DNA of 20,812 nucleotides from RGIG5050 sp045636065. GTDB taxonomy: Bacteria; Verrucomicrobiota; Kiritimatiellia; RFP12; UBA1067. Under the pieces are notes generated by a model. The model was not told the DNA's origin and did not search any database. It saw nothing but the letters and a program-made list of their open reading frames with translations. How positions within the stretch are numbered: the stretch's first letter is position 1; each line of letters begins with the position of its first letter. The stretch is taken from NCBI GenBank assembly GCA_045636065.1, contig JAZTWW010000056.1:1-20812 (forward strand), read 5' to 3'. Both the position numbers and the translations under genes were made by a program. Below, in pieces: positions 15,908-20,812 of the stretch.

Positions 15908-16543
15908 ATGAATAACACAGAAGTCGGTATTAATGTCCCTTTAAGGATTGTCAGGCATTTTCCGTTGTATCTGACATGGATACGCGAGAAAATAGCCGAG
16001 GGGGTGCAATTTATCTCCGCTGCCGAACTTGCCGATGCGATGGGTTTTGACCGTGTGGTGACTCGCAAGGAACTTGCAATTACCGGCGTTGTAGGTACCG
16101 CCCGCAAGGGTTTCCCTGCGGAGGCGCTCGCCAAGGCGATAACCGTCTGTCTCGGTTGGGATAATTCAACCGATGCGGTGCTGGTGGGCGCCGGTTCGCT
16201 TGGATGTGCGCTTTTGGGGTATCAGGGCTTCAAAGATCATAATTTTGAGTTGACGGTCGCTTTCGACTCTGATCCTGCGAAAATCGGCACCAAAATTCAC
16301 GGGGTGCCGGTGCGGGATGTTCAAGAGATGGCAAAACTTGTGCGTAGAATGAAGATTCGTCTTGCAATTCTCACCGTACCCAGGGACAAAGCGCAGGAAT
16401 GCGCCGACCAGTTGGTAGCCGCCGATGTGCGCGGTATTTGGAATTTTTCCCCCGTCAAGCTTAATGTGCCTCCTGATGTGCATGTGGAGAACGCGGATCT
16501 AGTAGCCGGTCTTGCTGCACTTTCGCATGCCATCCGGATTTAA
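15908..16543 (+). CDS. rex: Redox-sensing transcriptional repressor Rex
   Basis: The protein has 211 residues, the usual Rex length. Rex represses fermentation and anaerobic redox genes and leaves DNA when the NADH/NAD+ ratio rises. The N-terminal winged helix is visible ('HFPLYLTWI' 18-26, 'ISAAELADAMGFDRVVTRKE' 36-55). The Rossmann domain follows with 'VGAGSLG' (93-99) and 'FDSDPAKIG'. The late signature 'LTVPRDKAQECADQLV...GIWNFSPVKLNVP...VENADL' is diagnostic. The start at 15908 gives the standard N-terminus but lacks a clear Shine-Dalgarno sequence. The 29 bp after iorA contain CAGGCTG twice in tandem. Being co-directional with iorA suggests a link between NADH status and ferredoxin-dependent metabolism. 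Confidence 0.93.
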   Translation: MNNTEVGINVPLRIVRHFPLYLTWIREKIAEGVQFISAAELADAMGFDRVVTRKELAITGVVGTARKGFPAEALAKAITVCLGWDNSTDAVLVGAGSLGCALLGYQGFKDHNFELTVAFDSDPAKIGTKIHGVPVRDVQEMAKLVRRMKIRLAILTVPRDKAQECADQLVAADVRGIWNFSPVKLNVPPDVHVENADLVAGLAALSHAIRI

Positions 16544-16578
16544 CATCTTAATGTGATAGAAGGTGTAACAGGAAAATT

Positions 16579-17382
16579 ATGAATCATGTTGCCAAAAGAA
16601 CGATAACCGCGCTTGCAACAGCGTCATTGGTGGTGGCCGGTCTTGTATATCTGCCGTTCGAAGCGGTAAAACCAGCAATGATTCTGCTGGTGGCACTCGT
16701 TCATCTCGAATTTTCGCAGATGGTTTCCAAGCGGTATGACACAATGACTAAAATCGGCGTTTTAAGCGGTCTTGCCTGGATGGTTATGCTCCTTTACGAT
16801 CATCCGGCGGTACGGACATCTGCGGCAGTGGCGGCACTCGTTTTCGGAGGTGTCGGTATGTGGTCAGTATGCCTTTTTGGTCGCGCGGGCAAGCCGATTG
16901 CGGCTGTCGGTACCACATTGCTCGGACTTTTTTACATACCGTTCATGCTTTCTTGGCTTATCATGATTCCCAAGATGTACGGGATGATGATGCTCCTTTA
17001 CACAATTGCAGTGATCAAGATTTCCGATATGGGCGGATTCGCTTTCGGCATGGCTTTCGGCCGTCACAAAATGTGTCCCTCGATCAGTCCCGGCAAAAGT
17101 TGGGAAGGCATGGCGGGAAGTATTTTCGCTTCGGTAGTCATTTCTTGCATGTTTATGCCCCTTACCCATTTCTCATGGTACGTGTCGGTGGGACTGGGGG
17201 TAATGGCGGCAGTAGTGGGCACTTTTGGCGATCTGGTGGAGAGCCGGTTTAAACGCGAATGCGGGGTTAAGGATTCTGCGACATTTATGCCGGCAGGTCT
17301 TGGCGGATTTCTCGATATGTTTGATTCGCTCGTTTTCGCACCGGTGCTTTTCTATGTGGTGCTCGGCTTCATATCCAAGTAG
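16579..17382 (+). CDS. cdsA: Phosphatidate cytidylyltransferase (CDP-diglyceride synthase)
   Basis: The protein has 267 residues and makes CDP-diacylglycerol from phosphatidic acid and CTP in the inner membrane, feeding all phospholipid synthesis. At least six hydrophobic segments are visible, including about 11-43, 57-75, 82-97, 108-128, 173-190 and 200-218. The C-terminal signature region is present as 'ESRFKRECGVKDSATFMPAGLGGFLDMFDS' split over about 220-250, with the conserved S-x-x-K-R and K-D pairs. The usual 'PGHGGxxDRxDS' core reads 'PAGLGGFLDMFDS', so the His and Arg positions are Leu and Met. ATG at 16579 follows ACAGGA. It lies 35 bp after rex, probably in the same transcript. Confidence 0.88.
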   Translation: MNHVAKRTITALATASLVVAGLVYLPFEAVKPAMILLVALVHLEFSQMVSKRYDTMTKIGVLSGLAWMVMLLYDHPAVRTSAAVAALVFGGVGMWSVCLFGRAGKPIAAVGTTLLGLFYIPFMLSWLIMIPKMYGMMMLLYTIAVIKISDMGGFAFGMAFGRHKMCPSISPGKSWEGMAGSIFASVVISCMFMPLTHFSWYVSVGLGVMAAVVGTFGDLVESRFKRECGVKDSATFMPAGLGGFLDMFDSLVFAPVLFYVVLGFISK

Positions 17383-17651
17383 ACGAGAGCAGTGTCTTCG
17401 AGGGGCCTCAACCACTCGGGTCTGATATCGCGACCGCGATGGTATCGCTTCAGGTCGAAAAGCCGGCGAATGCCTTTTTTGTCGATGTAGCAGCAAGAAC
17501 AGGTGCTTACACCCTTATCCCACTTTTTTGAATTGATGCACGCAAGGCCTTCGAGCCAGCGCCGAATCGACTCCGGCTCTGCGGCCTTCACGGTGTGCAT
17601 GAAATGAAAATGGACGGGTTCTTTTTCTGGTAGAATACCGGTTGCTAACAA
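17352..17651 (-). CDS. Possible small hypothetical protein
   Basis: This minus-strand frame gives up to 99 residues; an internal Met ('MHTVKAAEPESIRRWLEG') would give about 82. It reads protein-like, with few rare codons, a Cys cluster 'STCSCCYIDKKG' and charged 'RRLFDLKRYHRGRDIRPEWLRPLED'. I do not recognise a family. It converges on cdsA with a 31-bp overlap of the ends. Against it: a 19-bp repeat that appears to be the left end of a decayed insertion sequence lies inside it ('KKWDKG'), so it may be a chance or chimeric frame. No ribosome binding site is evident before either Met. Confidence 0.35.
   Translation of the reverse strand: MLATGILPEKEPVHFHFMHTVKAAEPESIRRWLEGLACINSKKWDKGVSTCSCCYIDKKGIRRLFDLKRYHRGRDIRPEWLRPLEDTALVYLDMKPSTT
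17510..17528. repeat. Left copy of 19-bp inverted repeat
   Basis: CACCCTTATCCCACTTTTT, the exact reverse complement of 18112-18130. The two copies face each other across 621 bp containing a transposase fragment, which fits terminal inverted repeats of a decayed insertion sequence. I see no target duplication beside them. Confidence 0.6.
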
Positions 17652-17932
17652 ATGTGTCGGCTCGGGTGAGGACGTTTAAGCGGCTTGAAAATATATTTGC
17701 GTTGTGTGTCATGGCGTACGTTTTCATGACGAAGTATCTGAGAGGGTCGAAGAGATTCAAAAAGATCATCAAACTGCTTGGCGACAATGTAGAGACATTG
17801 GCATTCAAAATCCATTCGTTGTTGAGCGCTATCCGGGAATTGTATCTGGAGGCGAAAGTCCGATTTATAACCGGTCGTCCGCGTAAGCCTGCAAAGTCCG
17901 ATTCCGCGCAGATGTTCTTCGTGTTGGAATGA
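17642..17932 (+). pseudogene. 3' fragment of an IS4-like DDE transposase
   Basis: About 96 codons remain, open from 17642 to the TGA at 17930-17932. 'VRTFKRLENIFALCVMAYVFMTKYL' resembles the segment after the last catalytic Glu in IS4-type DDE transposases (a 'vR.fk.i..l..l...a..f' helix). The Pro/Lys-rich end 'GRPRKPAKSDSAQMFF' resembles their C-terminal tail. The DDE catalytic residues and about three quarters of the protein are missing, with no trace of them in other frames upstream. A long hairpin follows the stop. It is a dead remnant, not a working transposase. Confidence 0.6.
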
Positions 17933-17935
17933 GCG

Positions 17936-18013
17936 GGCGCTTTTTAGGCGCAAGAGCCGTTTTCGCATCCTGAATCACCAGCAAGAAAACGGCTTTCGCG
18001 CCTGAAAAGCGCC
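17936..18013. repeat. Long imperfect hairpin after transposase remnant
   Basis: A 31-nt arm (17936-17966) is complementary to 17983-18013 with about five mismatches, around a 16-nt loop. Inner blocks include CCGTTTTC / GAAAACGG and outer blocks GGCGCTTTT / AAAAGCGCC. It starts 3 nt after the transposase stop, so it may be the element's own terminator or an RNA structure shielding the transposase gene. Confidence 0.65.
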
Positions 18014-18111
18014 TTCAGATGAAAAAGTCTACGCCGAGAAAAAGGGGTGTGAAAATAAATTTTCATAGGGTTTTATTGGGATTTTTTGAAAACTGGGATA
18101 AATCACCCCAG

Positions 18112-18130
18112 AAAAAGTGGGATAAGGGTG
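18112..18130. repeat. Right copy of 19-bp inverted repeat
   Basis: AAAAAGTGGGATAAGGGTG, the partner of 17510-17528. A related TGGGATAA also occurs about 25 bp upstream. It ends 15 bp before the -35 box of the citrate synthase promoter. Confidence 0.6.
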
Positions 18131-18144
18131 GTTTAAAGCCAAGG

Positions 18145-18174
18145 TTGCGCAAATCGTAAACGATAGGGTATAAT
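18145..18174 (+). promoter_or_regulatory. Promoter of citrate synthase-epmA with operator-like palindrome
   Basis: -35 TTGCGC at 18145-18150, an 18-bp spacer and -10 TATAAT at 18169-18174. The spacer contains ATCGT-AA-ACGAT (18153-18164), a perfect 5-bp-arm inverted repeat in a place where a bound repressor would block RNA polymerase. It does not resemble the usual Rex site. Confidence 0.65.
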
Positions 18175-18210
18175 ACGCAAGTTTTATTCATGAATGCGCA
18201 GGGATAATAT

Positions 18211-19563
18211 ATGATTGACAAAGAATGGTTGAAGAAAAAGGCAGATCAAGTTCGTAAAGCTGACTACATTGATCCGGCATTGTATCGCAAATACAATGTC
18301 AAGAGGGGTCTTCGCAATGAAGATGGCACGGGTGTGCTTGTCGGGCTCACCAATATCGGCAATGTTCATGGCTATATAGTTTCCGAGGGTGAACGTCAGG
18401 CTATCCCAGGCGAACTTTACTACCGCGGCATCAATGTACGCGACATCGCCGCCGCCGACAAGAAGGAGCATCGCTTCGGATATGAGGAGACGGCCTATCT
18501 TCTTCTTTTCGGTGATCTGCCTACAGCCAAACAGCTTATCGATTGGAAGGACAAACTCGGTCGCTATCGCCGGCTTTCGGATGGATTCAAGGAAAACGCC
18601 ATAATGCGCAATCCCTCCAAGGATATCATGAATGCGATGGCCCGCGCCATTCTTTTTGCTTACGCATTTGACGAAAGCGAGAAGCCTGACGATATTTCAA
18701 TTGAGAAGTGTCTCGAGCAGTCGATTGAAATGATAGGTGCTATTCCTACAATCGCTGCATATGCCTACCAGGCGAAGGCGCACTACCATCGCGGAAAGTC
18801 ACTCCTGATCCGCAATCCCGACCCTCGCAAATCCACATCCGAGAACATCCTTTCGCTGATTCGCGAAGACGGGCATTATACGAAACTTGAGGCCGAGGTG
18901 CTCGATCTTGCGCTTGTTCTCCATGCTGAACACGGAGGTGGCAATAATTCATCGTTCACCACCCATGTGGTGACTTCCTCCTTCACTGATATCTATTCCT
19001 CTCTCGCCGCATCGATTCTTTCACTCAAAGGGTCGCGTCACGGCGGCGCCAATCTGCGTGTCACCAAGCAGATGCGCGAGATGAAAGAGGATGTAAAGGA
19101 TTGGGGGGACGAAAAGGCGGTCAAGTCGTATCTCGGCAAGATTGCAGACCGTAAAGCGGGCGACCGCTCCGGGCTCATCTATGGGCTCGGGCATGCGGTT
19201 TACACCGTTTCCGATCCGAGAGCCCAGATTCTCAAGGGTATGGCCGCCAAGCTCGCGCGGGAAAAAGGCCGTACTGATGAGATGCGCCTTTACGAGATGG
19301 TTGAGGAATTTGGTCCGGCGATCATCAAAGAGCGCCATCCACGCGCAGAAGACGTCTGTGCGAACGTTGATCTTTATTCCGGGTTTGTCTACGATATGCT
19401 CGGCATCCCGAAGGATCTCTACACGCCTTTGTTTGCAGTTGCACGTTGCGTAAGCTGGTGCGCTCACCGGATGGAAGAGTTGATAAACAGCGGTCCGATC
19501 ATCCGGCCGGCCTACAAGCCGATTTTTCATCCCCGCGAATACGTAGCACTGAAAGATCGGTGA
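18211..19563 (+). CDS. Citrate synthase
   Basis: The protein has 450 residues. It condenses acetyl-CoA with oxaloacetate to citrate, the entry step of the oxidative TCA branch and of glutamate synthesis. Catalytic residues fit the family: His241 in 'LHAEHGGGNNSSFTTH', His277 in 'SRHGGAN' and Asp387 in 'VDLYSGFVYDMLGIP'. 'GLGHAVYTVSDPRA' (the region before the Asp) is also conserved. The 'AEHGGGN' form and the long N-terminal part resemble the larger citrate synthases of anaerobes rather than the E. coli GltA type. The true symbol (gltA or citZ) is not certain, so it is left out. ATG at 18211 follows CAGGGAT. The stop overlaps the next gene by 4 nt. Confidence 0.95.
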   Translation: MIDKEWLKKKADQVRKADYIDPALYRKYNVKRGLRNEDGTGVLVGLTNIGNVHGYIVSEGERQAIPGELYYRGINVRDIAAADKKEHRFGYEETAYLLLFGDLPTAKQLIDWKDKLGRYRRLSDGFKENAIMRNPSKDIMNAMARAILFAYAFDESEKPDDISIEKCLEQSIEMIGAIPTIAAYAYQAKAHYHRGKSLLIRNPDPRKSTSENILSLIREDGHYTKLEAEVLDLALVLHAEHGGGNNSSFTTHVVTSSFTDIYSSLAASILSLKGSRHGGANLRVTKQMREMKEDVKDWGDEKAVKSYLGKIADRKAGDRSGLIYGLGHAVYTVSDPRAQILKGMAAKLAREKGRTDEMRLYEMVEEFGPAIIKERHPRAEDVCANVDLYSGFVYDMLGIPKDLYTPLFAVARCVSWCAHRMEELINSGPIIRPAYKPIFHPREYVALKDR

Positions 19564-20432
19564 GTGTCATCTCCGAAATCTTGAAAAAAAGGGCGAGAAT
19601 CGTCAAAACGGTTCGCGCCTTTTTCGACTCACGCGGTTTCATCGAAGTCGAGACTGCGGTGAGAATTCCGGCTCCAGCGCCCGAGCTGTATATCGATTGT
19701 CCTCCCGTTTCTACGGGGTGGTATCTTCGCGCAAGTCCGGAATTGCAGATGAAAAAGCTGCTCGCTGCCGGTATGGAGAAGATATATCAGATCGGTCCTT
19801 GTTTCCGCGACGGCGAGAAGGGATCGCGCCACAATCCCGAGTTCACTATGCTTGAATGGTATCGCAGAGGTGCTGGTTATCAGGCGATTCGCCATGATAC
19901 CGAAGAACTGCTGAAAATCCTTTTCGCCGCGGAAGGCGCAGGCAATACGGTTTTTAAAAGTGTCGGAGTGCGAGAGATATATCAAACCGTAGCCGGCTGG
20001 GATCCGTGGATAGACTGGAATGCGGACCGTTTCGATTATGATATGGCAGTAAAGATCGAGCCGGCGCTAAAGGAGATGGGAGGTGGGGTTTTTCTCATGG
20101 ATTATCCTGTTGAAGCTGCCTCGCTCGCGGTCATTTCGCCGGTAGACCCGGAGGGGATGCGCCATGCCGAGCGCTGGGAGTTTTATTACGACGGTGTGGA
20201 ACTGGCCAACTGTTTTACCGAACTTTGTAATTCTGACGAGCAGCGTGGTCGATTTGTCGATGCTAAGGCCAAACGTTTTGAACTTGGAGAGTCGGATTAT
20301 CCGCTTGATGATGATTTTTTTGCCTGCCTTGGAAAAATCGGTAGTGCTGCCGGGGTTGCGCTCGGAATCGATAGGCTGGTCATGACATTGACAGGTGAGA
20401 AGGAAATTTCAGCAATCCGTGCAGGAATATGA
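19560..20432 (+). CDS. epmA: EpmA-like elongation factor P lysyltransferase (class II LysRS paralogue)
   Basis: The protein has 290 residues. EpmA (PoxA/GenX/YjeA) attaches (R)-beta-lysine to a conserved Lys of elongation factor P, which helps ribosomes through proline stretches. Class II synthetase motif 2 is visible ('CFRDGEKGSRHNPEFTMLEWYR', about 81-102) and motif 3 'GVALGIDRLVM' (about 265-275). 'YYDGVELANCFTEL' matches the EpmA substrate region. There is no anticodon-binding OB domain, which separates it from true LysRS. The GTG at 19560 overlaps the citrate synthase TGA (GTGA). The same frame is open further upstream but lies wholly inside citrate synthase. Neither efp nor epmB is in the window. 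An alternative is a generic truncated LysRS-like protein. Confidence 0.85.
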   Translation: MSVISEILKKRARIVKTVRAFFDSRGFIEVETAVRIPAPAPELYIDCPPVSTGWYLRASPELQMKKLLAAGMEKIYQIGPCFRDGEKGSRHNPEFTMLEWYRRGAGYQAIRHDTEELLKILFAAEGAGNTVFKSVGVREIYQTVAGWDPWIDWNADRFDYDMAVKIEPALKEMGGGVFLMDYPVEAASLAVISPVDPEGMRHAERWEFYYDGVELANCFTELCNSDEQRGRFVDAKAKRFELGESDYPLDDDFFACLGKIGSAAGVALGIDRLVMTLTGEKEISAIRAGI

Positions 20433-20481
20433 TATAATATTCGCCACACTTGACAAAGTGTCAGTGCCCGTATTGTATACT
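20433..20481 (+). promoter_or_regulatory. Promoter region with palindrome before the last gene
   Basis: TATAAT at 20433-20438 starts right after the epmA stop. A perfect TTGACA (20450-20455) and TATACT (20476-20481) follow, but 20 bp apart; TATTGT at 20471 would give 15 bp. ACACTT-GACA-AAGTGT (20446-20461) is a perfect 6-bp inverted repeat around the TTGACA, so a regulator may cover the -35. Which -10 is used is unclear. Confidence 0.5.
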
Positions 20482-20493
20482 GGAGCGAATTAA

Positions 20494-20812
20494 ATGGCCA
20501 AAAAGTTGAATAAGCCGTCGAAAAAGACTGCAAAGGCAGTAAAGAAGACGGCAAAGAAAAAAGTAGAAGACGTATTCGAAATTGAGAACTCCGCCGGTGA
20601 CGAGGCTGTCTTGAAAAAGCGCCGTGCAAAGATGGATATTGATGGGGATGATCTTCCGCCGGATCTGGACGACAGTGTCGGTATGGATGCCGATAAACTC
20701 GTTGCCGAAGTCGAGCAGGAGGAAAACAAGGTAAGCGATGAGGAGAGCGACGCCGCGTTGGCGGGTTCCGTATTGCCGAGTTACGAAGGAGACGATATCG
20801 ATATGGGCCAGG
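20494..20812 (+). CDS. Lys-rich then acidic protein, N-terminal part (3' end outside window)
   Basis: About 106 codons are visible. Residues 1-24 are very basic and repetitive (MAKKLNKPSKKTAKAVKK), then from about 25 the chain becomes acidic and disorder-like ('DGDDLPPDLDDSV', 'EVEQEENKVSDEESD'). No domain can be recognised. The pattern, basic start plus acidic region, resembles the unstructured front of a nucleic-acid-binding protein; the N-terminal extension and region 1.1 of a primary sigma factor (RpoD) is one possibility, but this is inference only. ATG at 20494 follows TGGAGCG at 20481-20487. It has its own promoter region. Confidence 0.6.
   Translation, partial: MAKKLNKPSKKTAKAVKKTAKKKVEDVFEIENSAGDEAVLKKRRAKMDIDGDDLPPDLDDSVGMDADKLVAEVEQEENKVSDEESDAALAGSVLPSYEGDDIDMGQ

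Larger units (their letters stand above)
17510..18130 (+). mobile_element. Decayed insertion sequence, internally deleted
   Basis: Bounded by the 19-bp inverted repeats, this 621-bp stretch holds about 110 bp of unassigned DNA, the transposase 3' fragment, a 31-bp-arm hairpin and about 100 bp of AT-rich DNA. An intact IS4-type element would be about twice this size or more, so most of the transposase gene has been lost. It fills the gap between cdsA and the citrate synthase promoter. Confidence 0.5.

Noticed and set aside
18190..18207. Five-codon upstream ORF (MNAQG) before citrate synthase
   Set aside because: Too short to support, and it overlaps the probable ribosome binding region; likely chance.

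Overview
The window looks like a chromosomal segment of a Gram-negative bacterium of the PVC superphylum, most plausibly a gut Kiritimatiellota or a relative. Support: an lpxK gene (lipid A, so an LPS outer membrane); a large secreted cysteine-peptidase-like protein with InlB/Listeria-Bacteroides repeats; a typical sigma-54 promoter; anaerobic metabolism genes (indolepyruvate:ferredoxin oxidoreductase alpha subunit, Rex, an anaerobe-like citrate synthase); and many clean TATAAT boxes close to start codons. The phylum is inferred from gene style, not from a marker tree. Nearly all genes lie on the + strand.

1-1645 is an accessory zone. It holds the 3' part of a REP-associated tyrosine transposase (RAYT)-like gene, 334 bases with no gene, and a Fic gene that begins abruptly. 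Three copies of a GGGGAC/GTCCCC palindrome lie here, two inside the RAYT reading frame and one exactly where Fic homology begins. 1596-3365 holds a tRNA-Gln with its own promoter and terminator, then a sugar nucleotidyltransferase overlapping a ComF-type phosphoribosyltransferase gene. 3475-8996 encodes two exported proteins: a 197-aa unknown with a probably leaderless mRNA, and a 1574-aa modular C13-like peptidase with a possible 25-codon leader peptide upstream.

9014-11880 is a leuA-lpxK unit with a textbook promoter and overlapping genes. 11869-13976 is groES-groEL, preceded by a control region with four inverted repeats and an almost ideal sigma-54 promoter, with no CIRCE element. A hairpin terminator closes it.

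14071-17382 reads iorA-rex-cdsA. No iorB follows iorA; the NADH-sensing repressor Rex does. 17383-18210 is a decayed insertion sequence: a 3' transposase fragment, a long imperfect hairpin and a 19-bp inverted repeat flanking the debris, with a possible small minus-strand gene across one end. 18145-20432 is a citrate synthase gene overlapping an epmA-like gene. At the right edge begins a Lys-rich, then acidic protein that I cannot name.

Base and codon usage changes near 13.5-14.1 kb. Upstream genes favour C-ending codons; iorA, rex, cdsA, citrate synthase and epmA use more T- and G-ending codons and have a G-rich coding strand.
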